Below are positions 36,910 through 46,200 of a DNA stretch of 58,193 nt, one piece after another. The notes beneath the pieces are model-generated. The model ran no database searches and had not been told where the DNA came from. It worked only from the letters and a program-made list of their open reading frames with translations. The translations under genes were made by a program, and so were the position numbers. Numbering within the stretch: the stretch's first letter is position 1; every line of letters begins with the position of its first letter. The DNA is from Caulobacter sp. (lineage in GTDB: Bacteria; Pseudomonadota; Alphaproteobacteria; Caulobacterales; Caulobacteraceae): positions 1-58,193 of the forward strand of contig JAUSPV010000094.1 of NCBI GenBank assembly GCA_030652755.1, written 5' to 3'.

Positions 36910-36960
36910 GCGCCTCCAGGGTCCGGCCGCCATCGATGGTGAGCCGGAGGCGGCCCTGCG

Positions 36961-37120
36961 TGCTTCGACACGCGACCTGCGGTCGCTGCTCAGCATGACG
37001 TGGGTGGGTAGCCTTTTTGAACGACGTCATCCTGAGCAGCCCGCGCAGCGGGCGTGTCGAAGGACGCAACGCGCACGCCGTGTTCATGGCTGGCCCGGAC
37101 GAGCCGGGCCATGACGGCGG
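36961..37120. repeat. Two palindromic repeats side by side
   Basis: 36961-37068 is a second copy of the CATCCTGAGCAGC-type palindrome also at 27235-27322 (left arm CTTCGACACGCGACC, right arm ending GGGCGTGTCGAAGG). Directly after it, 37080-37120 is a copy of the GTGTTCATGG core followed by the hairpin TGGCCCGG-ACGAG-CCGGGCCA (37091-37111) and ATGACGGCGG. Both sit in the 220-bp gap between the convergent spsF-type and ald genes. Confidence 0.7.
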
Positions 37121-37129
37121 GGTTATGCG

Positions 37130-38248
37130 CTACGCCTTCGCCCAGGCCCCGAACGGATCCACGAACGGCTTGCCCAGCGCCTCGGCCACGGCCGGGTGGG
37201 TCAGCTCGCCCTTCAGCACGTTCAGGCCCCGCGCCAGATGCGGGTCCTTCTCCAGCGCCTTGAGGCCATGGTCGGCCAGGGCCAGGCCGAAGGGCAGGGT
37301 GGCGTTGCCGAGGGCCTCGGACGAGGTGCGCGGCGCGGCGCCCGGCATGTTGGCCACGCAGTAGTGGACGACGCCGTCGACGGTGTAGGTCGGTTCGGCG
37401 TGGGTGGTCGGGTGGCTGGTCTCGAAACAGCCGCCCTGGTCGATGGAGACGTCGACCAGCACCGAGCCGGGCTTCATGCGCTGCAGGTGCTCGCGCTTGA
37501 CCAGCTTGGGCGCGGCGGCGCCGGCGGTCAGGACGGCGCCGATGACCACGTCGGCCTTGAGGATCTCGTCCTCCACGGCGTCCAGGGTCGAGTAGCGGGT
37601 CAGGACCCGGCCCATGAAGATGTCGTCCAGCTCGCGCATGCGCGGGATCGACCGCTCCAGCACCACGACCTCGGCGTTGAGACCCATGGCCATGCGGGCG
37701 GCGTTCATGCCGACCACGCCGCCGCCCAGAACCGCCACGCGGGCCGGGGCCACGCCGGGCACGCCGCAGAGCAGCAGGCCCATGCCGCCGTTGTGCTTGA
37801 GCAGGGTCTCGGCGGCCGAGAAGACGGCGATCCGCCCGGCGACTTCGCTCATCGGCGCCAGCAGCGGCAGGCCGCCGCGCACATCGGTGACGGTCTCGTA
37901 GGCGATGGCCGCGCAGCCGGATTTGAGCAGGCCTTCGGTCTGGGCGGGATCGGGCGCCAGGTGCAGGTAGGTGAACAGGATGTGGCGCGGCTCGAGCTTC
38001 TCCCACTCGACCTTCTGCGGCTCCTTGACCTTGATGATCATCTCGGAGGCCTGGAAGACCTCCACCGCGTCGACGGCGATCTTCGCGCCGGCCCGGCGGA
38101 AGGCGTCGTCGTTGTAGCCGGCGCCGAGGCCCGCGCCGGCCTCGACCAGCACCTCATGGCCCCGGGCGACGTACTCGCGCACCGCCGTGGGCGTCAGGCC
38201 GACCCGGTGCTCGCCCGGTTTGATCTCCGCAGGAACCCCTACGCGCAT
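37130..38248 (-). CDS. ald: Alanine dehydrogenase
   Basis: A 372-residue NAD-dependent alanine dehydrogenase (L-alanine to pyruvate and ammonium). The active-site Lys75 (IIKVKEP) and His96 (TYLHL) are at the classical positions. The nucleotide fold is VAVLGGGVVGMNAARMAMG, and VDVSIDQGGCFETSHPTTH is the family signature. The start at 38248 (MRVGVPAEIKPGE) is the family start and has AAGGGA upstream. It diverges from the A2M gene with 174 bp between; no Lrp-type regulator adjoins it. Confidence 0.96.
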   Translation of the reverse strand: MRVGVPAEIKPGEHRVGLTPTAVREYVARGHEVLVEAGAGLGAGYNDDAFRRAGAKIAVDAVEVFQASEMIIKVKEPQKVEWEKLEPRHILFTYLHLAPDPAQTEGLLKSGCAAIAYETVTDVRGGLPLLAPMSEVAGRIAVFSAAETLLKHNGGMGLLLCGVPGVAPARVAVLGGGVVGMNAARMAMGLNAEVVVLERSIPRMRELDDIFMGRVLTRYSTLDAVEDEILKADVVIGAVLTAGAAAPKLVKREHLQRMKPGSVLVDVSIDQGGCFETSHPTTHAEPTYTVDGVVHYCVANMPGAAPRTSSEALGNATLPFGLALADHGLKALEKDPHLARGLNVLKGELTHPAVAEALGKPFVDPFGAWAKA

Positions 38249-38422
38249 GGTCGTTTCCCTTTGAACAGCGTTCGGCGGGGGAATGTCCCGCTCATGACGT
38301 AAGGTCAAGCACGATCTTGCCGCCGCTCGCCCGTCGGGTGAGTTTTTCGGGCGCGGATTGACCGGTCATGGGCCTTGGGCTCACATCGTTCACTGGAACG
38401 CAGAGCTCGGGGAGAAGGGGCC

Positions 38423-41400
38423 ATGGCGCCGTCTGACGAAACGCCGACCGATCCGGTCGACGAGCCGCTCGCGCTGACGTCCGAACCGGCGAAGAAGGCT
38501 CCCTTCTGGCGCGGCTGGAAGACCCCGACCGTGCTGGCCGCGGCGGCGGCCCTGGCTCTGGGGTTTGGCGGCGGTTACGTGGTCGCGACCGTCGCGCCGG
38601 GCCTGCTGGCGGGCGGATCCGACGGGCCGGGCGGCTCGACCGTTTCCGAGCCCAACATCAAGGCGGCGTCCTGGTCGCTGTTCGGCAAGCCGCGCGGCGC
38701 CGACGCGCCCCGTCGCGGCATCCCCCGGCCCGACGGTTTCGCGGTCTGGAAGACCCGCCTCGACACCAGCCGGCCCGAGCCGCTGGCCTGTATCGAGATG
38801 AGCAAGCCGCTCGATGCCTCGAAATCCTACGCCGACTTCGTGCTGATCTCGCCGGACATGGGCGGGACCCCGGCGGTCAGCGTCAATTCGAAGAACAAGT
38901 CCGAACTCTGCATCGGCGGCCTGGGCCTCACCGAGCGTCGCGTGACCCTGCTCAAGGGCCTGCCGGGCGCCGGGAACCAGACCCTGGCCGCCAACGCCGA
39001 CGTCGACTTCACCTTTGGGGAAAAGCCGCCGTACGTGGGCTTCGCCGGCGACGGCGTCATCCTGCCGCGCGAGGACAGCGACGGCGTCGGCATCGAGACC
39101 GTCAATGTCTCGCGGCTGGCCATCGAGGTCTGGCGCGTGTCGGACCGCAACCTGGTCCGCAAGTCGATCAGCGCCCCGGAGGCCACCGGCGAGGGCCAGT
39201 GGCCCGGCGACTACGGCGACGACAGCCCCGATGACGAGGGCCGCGTGGTCTGGAAAGGCGAGGTCGCCGTGCGCGGCGGCCAGGGCGAACGCGCCACCAC
39301 CGTCTTCCCGCTGGGCGCGGTGCTCAAGGAGATGGCGCCGGGCGGCTATGTCATCAAGGCGCGCGACGCCTCGGCCGGTGTGAAGACCGACGACGACGAA
39401 GGGGTCCAGCCGGCCCAGGCGCGGCGCTGGATCATGTTCACCGACATGGCGCTGATCGGCTACGACGGCGCCGAGTCCCTCGACATCGTGGTGCGGTCGC
39501 TCAAGAGCGCCAAGGTGCAGTCCGGCGTCCGGGTGGCGCTGGTCGCCAGCAACGGCGAGGACCTGGCCGAGGCGAAGTCCGACGGTTCCGGCCGGGTGCG
39601 ATTCCTGCGTCCGCTGCTCGAGGGCGAGGGCTCGATGCGGCCGAAGATGGTCATGGCCTATGGACCGCAGGGCGACCTGGCGGTGCTCGACCTCGACCGC
39701 TCGCCGGTGGACCTGAGCAAACAGGGCATGGGCGGACGCAACGCGCCGGGCGAGGCCGCCGACGACACCGCCGGCCGCACGGTCGAGGGCGCCATCGACG
39801 GCTACCTCTACGCCGACCGCGGCATCTATCGCCCCGGCGAGACGGTGCACCTGGCCGCCCTGGTTCGTGACCTGCAGTCGCGGGCCGTCAAGGATCGCAA
39901 GGGCGTCATCATCGTGCGCCGGCCTTCGGGCGTGGAGTTCAAGCGCATCGGCTTCGACCGCGCCGCCAACGGCGCGGTGACCGCCGATCTGCCGCTGCCC
40001 AAGAGCGCGCCGCGGGGGCGCTGGAAAGCCAGCCTGGAGATCGAAGGGATCAAGACCGCTGTCGGCGAGATGTCCTTCTCCGTCGAGGACTTCGCGCCCC
40101 AGCGTCTGGCCGTCGACACCGACGGCCGGGAGAAGGATCCCGTGGCCGCCGGCGAGACGCGGCAGGTGAGCGTCATCGCCCGCTTCCTCTATGGCGCGGC
40201 GGGCGCCGGGCTGCAGACCCAGGGCGAAGCCCGGATCATGGCGGACACCAACCCCTTCCCCGCCTTCAAGGGCTTCGAGTGGGGCGACCAGCAGAAGGCC
40301 TTCGACGAGAAGTTCATCGAACTGGGCCAGAGCGTCACCGACGGCGAAGGCCGCGCGGTGCTCAATGTGCCGACCGGCGACATCGGTGATGTCACCGCGC
40401 CGCTGAAGGCCACGGTCACCGCCTCGGTGTTCGAACCCGGCGGCCGTCCGGTCCGCGAGAGCCTGTTCCTGAAGGTGCGCACCCGGCCCGTCTACCTGGG
40501 CGTCAAGGTCGAGCAGGGCGACGCCACGGGCAGCGAGGCCGCGCCGGTGACGCTGGACGTCATCGCCGTCGACGCGCTCGGCAATCGCATCGCCGCGCCC
40601 GGAACCACATACACCCTGATCGCCGAGAACTGGGACTACGACTGGTTCCAGCAGGACGGCCGCTGGCAGTGGCGGCGGACCAGCCGCGACGTGGTCGTCG
40701 ACAAGAAGACGATCAGCGTCGGGGCCGGCGCGCCCGCCCGCATCGCCCGTCGCCTCGGCTGGGGCGACTACCGTCTGGTGGTCGAGGGGCCGAATGGCGC
40801 CAAGAGCGTCATCCGCTTCGCCGCCGGCTGGGGCGCCCCCGCCAAGGACGCCGAGGCGCCCGACATCGTGCGGGTCAGCGCCGGGACGGGGACCCATGCC
40901 CAGGGCGACAGCGTCACCCTGACCCTCAAGGCCCCCTACGCCGGCGAGGCCCAGGTGGCGGTGGCCACCGATCGCGTCATCGACTTCAAGACCTTCAGCG
41001 TCGGGCCCAATGGCGGCTCGGTGACCCTGAAGACCGACGCCTCCTGGGGCGGCGGCGCCTATGTGCTGGTCAGCGTGATCCAGCCGCGCGACCCCTCGGC
41101 GACGCCCAAGCCCCGGCGGGCGCTGGGGCTGCTCTACGTCCCGCTCGATCCCAAGGGCCGCAAGCTTGAGGTCGAGCTCGGCACGCCGGCCAAGCTGAAC
41201 AGCCGCCAGCAGATCGAGGTGCCGGTGGCCGTGAAGGGCCTTGGCATCGGCCAGCGGGCGCGGGTCACCGTGGCCGCCGTCGACGAGGGCATCCTGCGCC
41301 TGACCAAGTTCGACTCGCCCGATCCGGTGAAGTGGTACTTCGGCAAGCGGGCCCTGACGCTCGACTACCGTGACGACTACGGCCGCCTGCTCGACCCCAA

Positions 41401-43510
41401 CCTGGGGGCTCCGGCCAACGTCAACTTCGGCTCCGACCAGCTCGGCGGCGAGGGCCTGACCGTGACCCCGATCAAGTCGGTTGCCCTGTGGTCCGGCGTG
41501 GTCGAGACGGGCCTGGACGGCAAGGCGCGGATCAAGCTGCCCGCCGCGCAGTTCAATGGCGAACTGCGCATCATGGCCGTGGCCTGGACCGACGAGGCCG
41601 TCGGCTCGGGCAGTAAGGCGATGACCGTTCGCGAGGCGGTGATCGCCGACCTCAACCTGCCGCGCTTCCTGGCGCCGGGCGACCGGCCGGTGGCGACGCT
41701 GGAACTGCACAATGTCGAGGGCGCGGCCGGCGGTTACACCGCCGAGACGACCTCCGGCGGCGGCGTGCAGATGGTGTTCCGCAAGGTCTTCCAGCTGATC
41801 CTCGGACAGCGGATCGCCGAGCGGATTCCGTTCCTGGCCCCGACGGTGTCGGGGGTCGGCAAGGTCGGGTTCAAGGTCAGCGGCCCGGGCGGCTTCGCCA
41901 CGGCCAAGGACTATCCGATCCAGACCCGGCTGGGCTGGAGCCCGATCACCCGGACCTACACGGAGCTTCAGCAGCCCGGGACGGCCTACACGCCGCCCGC
42001 CGAACTTCTGGCCGGCCTGGCGGCGGGCGACGTGTCGATGAACGTCAGCTACTCGCCGTTCCGCGGCTTCGACCCCGGCCCGATCGCCCTGTCGCTGTCC
42101 CGCTATCCGTACGGCTGCACCGAACAGGTGATCAGCGTCGCCTATCCGCTGCTCTACGCCAGCCAGCTGGCGCCCGACCCGAAGACCCGCACCAGCTCGG
42201 CGGCGCTGAACGACGCGGTCGGCCGGCTGCTGGACCGCCAGACCCTCGACGGGGCCTTCGGCCTGTGGCGGGTCGGCGACGGCGAGGCGGACGCCTGGCT
42301 GGGCGCCTATGTCACCGACTTCCTGTGGGAGGCGAAGGCGCGGGGCGCCCCGGTGCCGGAGCAGGCCATGGAGCGGGCGCTGGGCGCCATGCGCCAGATC
42401 AGCCGTCCCGAGGGCTGGGCCAACGTCTCCTACCGCATGGAGTATCCGCAGTGGTGGGGCCGCAATCCCGAGGACAGCAAGCGGGCGACGCAGCGCATGC
42501 GCTCGCGCGCCTCGGCCTACGCCCTCTACGTCCTGGCCAAGGCCGGGCGCGGGGATCTGGCCCGGCTGCGCTGGTGGCACGACGTGCAGATGAAGACCGA
42601 CGATTCGCCGCTGGCTCGGGCGCAGGTCGGGGCCGGTCTGGCCCTGATGGGCGACCGGTCGCGGGCGCGGTCGGCCTTCCGCAAGGCGGTGTCCAGCCTC
42701 GGCTATCGCGAGGAGACCGACTGGTACCAGAGCCAGCTGCGCGACACCGCCGCGATCATCGCCCTGGCCTATGAAGCCGGCGAGCCGGGCATCGCCCGTG
42801 ACCTGCAGAAGCGGCTGGAGACCTCGGTCAAGGATCCCGACGCGCTCAACACCCAGGAGCAGGCCCGCCTGCTGCAGGCGGCCTTCTTCATGCTGAAGGA
42901 AGCCGGGCCGATGACTGTCGAGGCCACCGGCGTCACCGCCGCGCCGACCGCCGGCCAGACCCGCTGGATCGTCGGACGGCTGGCGGATGCGAAGTTCATC
43001 AACCGCGGCAAGGCCCTGTGGCGGACGGTGACGGTGCGGGGCACGACGGTGGCCTCGCCCGGCGCGGAGTCGAACGGCGTGACGGTCGGCAAGCGGTTCT
43101 TCAGCATGACCGGCGCCGGCGTCGACCCGACGGGCCTGCGCCAGGGCGACCGCGTCATCGTGCTGGTCTCGGGCCGCTCGGCCCAGGGCCGGACCGTGCC
43201 GCTCATCATTGATGACGCCCTGCCGGCCGGCTGGGAGATCGAGACCACGCTCAGTCCCGAGGACGCCAAGGACGGACCGTTCCGGTTCCTCGGCGAGCTC
43301 ACCGGCATGGACGTGCAGGAGGCGCGCGACGAGCGCTACATCGCCGCCGTCGATCTGGCGGGGAACCGTCCGTTCGCGGTGGCCTATGTGGCGCGGGCGG
43401 TGACGCCGGGCGACTTCTTCCTGCCGGCGCCGGAGGTGCGGGACATGTATCGGCCCAGCGTCAACGCGCGCGGCGGGTCGGGGCGGACGGTCATCGCGGC
43501 GGGGAGCTAA
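38423..43510 (+). CDS. Bacterial alpha-2-macroglobulin
   Basis: A 1695-residue periplasmic protease trap. The N-terminus has a cytoplasmic tail, then one transmembrane helix (about 39-66), so it is anchored by a helix rather than by the lipobox of E. coli YfhM. Macroglobulin domains follow; YADRGIYRPGETVHLAALVRD is the typical MG2 start (read as GIYRPGETVHLAALVRD). The thioester motif is intact: Cys1232 to Gln1235 in YGCTEQ, inside an alpha-toroid domain. It is followed 9 nt later by pbpC, the usual partner for guarding the periplasm while peptidoglycan is repaired. The start at 38423 is preferred to 38375 by its ribosome site (GGAGAAGGGG). Confidence 0.92.
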   Translation: MAPSDETPTDPVDEPLALTSEPAKKAPFWRGWKTPTVLAAAAALALGFGGGYVVATVAPGLLAGGSDGPGGSTVSEPNIKAASWSLFGKPRGADAPRRGIPRPDGFAVWKTRLDTSRPEPLACIEMSKPLDASKSYADFVLISPDMGGTPAVSVNSKNKSELCIGGLGLTERRVTLLKGLPGAGNQTLAANADVDFTFGEKPPYVGFAGDGVILPREDSDGVGIETVNVSRLAIEVWRVSDRNLVRKSISAPEATGEGQWPGDYGDDSPDDEGRVVWKGEVAVRGGQGERATTVFPLGAVLKEMAPGGYVIKARDASAGVKTDDDEGVQPAQARRWIMFTDMALIGYDGAESLDIVVRSLKSAKVQSGVRVALVASNGEDLAEAKSDGSGRVRFLRPLLEGEGSMRPKMVMAYGPQGDLAVLDLDRSPVDLSKQGMGGRNAPGEAADDTAGRTVEGAIDGYLYADRGIYRPGETVHLAALVRDLQSRAVKDRKGVIIVRRPSGVEFKRIGFDRAANGAVTADLPLPKSAPRGRWKASLEIEGIKTAVGEMSFSVEDFAPQRLAVDTDGREKDPVAAGETRQVSVIARFLYGAAGAGLQTQGEARIMADTNPFPAFKGFEWGDQQKAFDEKFIELGQSVTDGEGRAVLNVPTGDIGDVTAPLKATVTASVFEPGGRPVRESLFLKVRTRPVYLGVKVEQGDATGSEAAPVTLDVIAVDALGNRIAAPGTTYTLIAENWDYDWFQQDGRWQWRRTSRDVVVDKKTISVGAGAPARIARRLGWGDYRLVVEGPNGAKSVIRFAAGWGAPAKDAEAPDIVRVSAGTGTHAQGDSVTLTLKAPYAGEAQVAVATDRVIDFKTFSVGPNGGSVTLKTDASWGGGAYVLVSVIQPRDPSATPKPRRALGLLYVPLDPKGRKLEVELGTPAKLNSRQQIEVPVAVKGLGIGQRARVTVAAVDEGILRLTKFDSPDPVKWYFGKRALTLDYRDDYGRLLDPNLGAPANVNFGSDQLGGEGLTVTPIKSVALWSGVVETGLDGKARIKLPAAQFNGELRIMAVAWTDEAVGSGSKAMTVREAVIADLNLPRFLAPGDRPVATLELHNVEGAAGGYTAETTSGGGVQMVFRKVFQLILGQRIAERIPFLAPTVSGVGKVGFKVSGPGGFATAKDYPIQTRLGWSPITRTYTELQQPGTAYTPPAELLAGLAAGDVSMNVSYSPFRGFDPGPIALSLSRYPYGCTEQVISVAYPLLYASQLAPDPKTRTSSAALNDAVGRLLDRQTLDGAFGLWRVGDGEADAWLGAYVTDFLWEAKARGAPVPEQAMERALGAMRQISRPEGWANVSYRMEYPQWWGRNPEDSKRATQRMRSRASAYALYVLAKAGRGDLARLRWWHDVQMKTDDSPLARAQVGAGLALMGDRSRARSAFRKAVSSLGYREETDWYQSQLRDTAAIIALAYEAGEPGIARDLQKRLETSVKDPDALNTQEQARLLQAAFFMLKEAGPMTVEATGVTAAPTAGQTRWIVGRLADAKFINRGKALWRTVTVRGTTVASPGAESNGVTVGKRFFSMTGAGVDPTGLRQGDRVIVLVSGRSAQGRTVPLIIDDALPAGWEIETTLSPEDAKDGPFRFLGELTGMDVQEARDERYIAAVDLAGNRPFAVAYVARAVTPGDFFLPAPEVRDMYRPSVNARGGSGRTVIAAGS

Positions 43511-43519
43511 CCTCACCGC

Positions 43520-45550
43520 GTGCGCCGCTTTGTCCTCGGTCTGATCGCGTTCCTGGCGCTGCAGGTCGTCGTCCTGGCGGTCGACGCCCTGCTGCCGCCG
43601 GACCTGTCTCGCGGGGAGCGGTCCTCGCCCGTGACCCTGGACCGGCGCGGCCAGTGGCTGCGCGCCCTGCCGGTCGAGGACGGCCGCTGGCGGATCCGCG
43701 CCGACCTGAAGCGGACGGACCCCAGCTTCGTCCGCCGGCTGATCGCCATCGAGGACCAGCGCTTCTTCGACCATGGCGGCGTCGACCCCCGGGCGGTGAT
43801 CCGGGCTGGCGGCACGGCGGTGGTGCGGGGCCGGGTGGTGTCGGGCGCCTCGACCCTGACCATGCAGACCGCCCGGCTGCTGGAGCCCCGGCCGCGCAAC
43901 CTCGGCTCCAAGCTGATCGAAATGATCCGGGCGGTGCAGATCGAGGCGCGGCTGAGCAAGCGGGAGGTGCTGGCGCTCTACCTGACCCTGGCGCCCTACG
44001 GCGGCAATCTGGAGGGCGTGCGGGCCGCCAGCCTGAGCTGGTTCGGCCATGAGCCGGAAAGCCTGACCCTGGCCGAGCAGGCGCTGCTGATCGCCCTGCC
44101 CCAGGCGCCGGAGGCCCGCAGGCCCGACCGGCGCCCGGCGGCGGCGCGGGCGGCGCGGGACCTTGTCCTCGACCGGATGGCGTCCGCGGGCCTGACGACA
44201 GCCGCTGAAGCGGAGGAAGCCAAGGCCGATCCCATGCCGGCCCGCGGACGCTTCCCGGCCCTGGCCTGGCACGCCGCGGGAGAGCTGGCGCGCAAGGCGC
44301 CGGCTTCGCAGGCGACGGTGGTCTCGACGATCGACGCCGGCCTGCAGGCGCGTCTGGAACCCATCGCCGCCGCCTATGCGGCCACCCAGGGACTGGACGC
44401 CACCGCCGCGATCCTCGTGGTCGAAATAGAGGGCCGGGCGGTGCGCGCCGCGGTCGGGTCCGGCGGCCTGGACCGGCCCGGCGGCTGGATCGACATGACC
44501 ACCGCCCTGCGTTCGCCCGGCTCGGCCCTCAAGCCCTTCGTCTACGCCTTCGCCTTCGATGACGGCGTGGCGGCGCCGGACACCGAGATCCAGGATGTCG
44601 CCACCCGCTTCGCCGACTACCAGCCGGAGAACTTCGACCGCACCTTCCGGGGCAAGGTCACGGCCGGCGAGGCGTTGTCCCACTCGCTGAACGTGCCGGC
44701 CGTGGCGATGATGGAGAAGATCGGCCCGGCCAACTTCCTGGCGCGCCTGCAGGCCGTCGACGTGCGGCTGGAGCGGGCCAAGGCCCAGACCCGGGCGCCG
44801 GGCCTGGCCCTGGCGCTGGGCGGCGAAGGGATCACCCTGCGCGACCTGGCCGTTCTCTACTGCGCGCTGGGCGACGAGGGGCTGGCCAAGCCGCTAGCCT
44901 GGACGCAGGCGGAGGCGGAGAAGCGCGTCCGGTCGCGCGGGACGCGGCTGGTCCGTCCGGAAGCGGCGCGGCAGGTGCTCGACATCCTGCGCGACGCGCC
45001 GGCGCCCAAGGGCCGCATGCCCACGGCCCTGACCCGGGACGGACCGGGCATGGCCTACAAGACCGGCACGTCCTACGGCTTCCGGGACGCGGTCGCGGCG
45101 GGCGTGGTCGGCGGCTATGTGGTCATCGTCTGGACCGGCCGGGCCGACGGCGGCGCCCGGGGCGGCCTGACCGGGCGCGAGGCGGCGCTGCCGATGCTGT
45201 TCGATGCCGCCGACGTGCTGGCCGCGCCGTCATCCGCCGCCCCCGCCATCGCGCCGCGCGCCGCGCCCGGCGCCCTTGCGACGCTGGAGCGGTCAACCCG
45301 CGGGCCCGGCGTCATCTTCCCGCCCGACGGCGCCACCGTGCAGGTCGAGGCGCTGGGGCCGAAGGCGCGGGGCCTGGTGCTGGCGGCGTCGGGCGATGGT
45401 CTGCGCTGGTACGTGGACGGCGCTCCCGTGCCCACCGACCCGGTCAGTGGCCGGACCATCTGGCGCCCCGCCGCGCCGGGCTTCTACGAGGTCACCGTCA
45501 TCGACGACCAGGACCGGTCGGCCCGCTCGCGGGTCAGGATCCGCGACTGA
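43520..45550 (+). CDS. pbpC: Penicillin-binding protein 1C
   Basis: A 676-residue bifunctional peptidoglycan synthase. An N-terminal membrane helix leads to the GT51 transglycosylase domain with catalytic Glu78 (IAIEDQRFFDHGGVD) and SGASTLTMQTARLL. The transpeptidase carries the active serine in RSPGSALKPF (SxxK), SHSLN and AYKTGTSYGF (KTG). The C-terminal BiPBP_C domain (about 590-676) is typical of PBP1C. The start is GTG at 43520. It is one transcription unit with the A2M gene, as in many proteobacteria. Confidence 0.95.
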   Translation: MRRFVLGLIAFLALQVVVLAVDALLPPDLSRGERSSPVTLDRRGQWLRALPVEDGRWRIRADLKRTDPSFVRRLIAIEDQRFFDHGGVDPRAVIRAGGTAVVRGRVVSGASTLTMQTARLLEPRPRNLGSKLIEMIRAVQIEARLSKREVLALYLTLAPYGGNLEGVRAASLSWFGHEPESLTLAEQALLIALPQAPEARRPDRRPAAARAARDLVLDRMASAGLTTAAEAEEAKADPMPARGRFPALAWHAAGELARKAPASQATVVSTIDAGLQARLEPIAAAYAATQGLDATAAILVVEIEGRAVRAAVGSGGLDRPGGWIDMTTALRSPGSALKPFVYAFAFDDGVAAPDTEIQDVATRFADYQPENFDRTFRGKVTAGEALSHSLNVPAVAMMEKIGPANFLARLQAVDVRLERAKAQTRAPGLALALGGEGITLRDLAVLYCALGDEGLAKPLAWTQAEAEKRVRSRGTRLVRPEAARQVLDILRDAPAPKGRMPTALTRDGPGMAYKTGTSYGFRDAVAAGVVGGYVVIVWTGRADGGARGGLTGREAALPMLFDAADVLAAPSSAAPAIAPRAAPGALATLERSTRGPGVIFPPDGATVQVEALGPKARGLVLAASGDGLRWYVDGAPVPTDPVSGRTIWRPAAPGFYEVTVIDDQDRSARSRVRIRD

Positions 45551-45556
45551 TCTCCC

Positions 45557-45588
45557 GGCCGGCTCACCCTCGGTGGGTGAAGCCGGCC
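45557..45588. terminator. Strong hairpin at the pbpC/carbonic anhydrase junction
   Basis: GGCCGGCTCACCC pairs with GGGTGAAGCCGGCC (one bulged A) around a 4-5 nt loop. It begins 6 nt after the pbpC stop and contains the stop codon of the convergent carbonic anhydrase gene (45564-45566). The position suits a bidirectional terminator, although no T-run follows. Confidence 0.5.
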
Positions 45589-46193
45589 AGTTCCTCGTAC
45601 TCGGCGGGATTGGTCACGGTGACGTTCAGATCGTTCACCAGGCCGTTTGACAGCCGGTAGACCCAGCCGTGGACGGACAGGCTCTGGCCACGGGCCCAGG
45701 CATCCTGGACGAAGACGTCCGAGGCGACGTTCTGCACCTGGCGGATGACGTTCAGCTCGCAGAGCCGGTCCCAGCGCTCGTGGTCGTCGAGCGCCTCCAG
45801 GGCGTCGCGGTTGGCGGCGTAGACCTCGCGGATCGGATGCAGCCAGTGGTCCACCAGCCCGCGCCGCTGGCCGTCGACCGCCGCCCGCACCCCGCCACAG
45901 CCGTAGTGGCCCACGACCATCACATGCTTGACCTTGATCACATCGACCGCGAACTGCAGCACGCTGAGGTAGTTGGCGTCCTGGGGCGGCGCCAGGTTGG
46001 CGACGTTGCGGTGGACGAACAGTTCACCCGGGTCGAGGCCGACGATCTCGTTGGCCGGCACGCGGCTGTCGGCGCAGCCGATCCACAGATACTCCGGGCT
46101 CTGCTGGTTCTCGAGCCGCTTGAAGAAGTCGGGATCCACCTGGGTCTTCTTCGCGGACCAGGCGCGGTTGTTGGCCTTCAGATCGTCGAGCAT
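45564..46193 (-). CDS. can: Beta-class carbonic anhydrase
   Basis: A 209-residue zinc enzyme interconverting carbon dioxide and bicarbonate. Zinc ligands Cys40, His96 and Cys99 and the Asp42-Arg44 dyad are seen in LWIGCADSRVPANE and VVGHYGCGGVRAAV. ELFVHRNVANLAPP is typical of the Can group. The start MLDDLKANN at 46193 is preferred, since AGG is 6 nt upstream; the ATG at 46199 has no spacing. It is the last gene of the minus-strand set FAH hydrolase-isomerase-carbonic anhydrase. Confidence 0.94.
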   Translation of the reverse strand: MLDDLKANNRAWSAKKTQVDPDFFKRLENQQSPEYLWIGCADSRVPANEIVGLDPGELFVHRNVANLAPPQDANYLSVLQFAVDVIKVKHVMVVGHYGCGGVRAAVDGQRRGLVDHWLHPIREVYAANRDALEALDDHERWDRLCELNVIRQVQNVASDVFVQDAWARGQSLSVHGWVYRLSNGLVNDLNVTVTNPAEYEELAGFTHRG

Positions 46194-46200
46194 CGGCATC

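Noticed and set aside
38390-44683. A very long open frame on the minus strand opposite the macroglobulin and pbpC genes
   Set aside because: High-GC codon bias keeps the complementary frame free of stops. Its translation has no recognisable domain, while the plus strand has two clear families.
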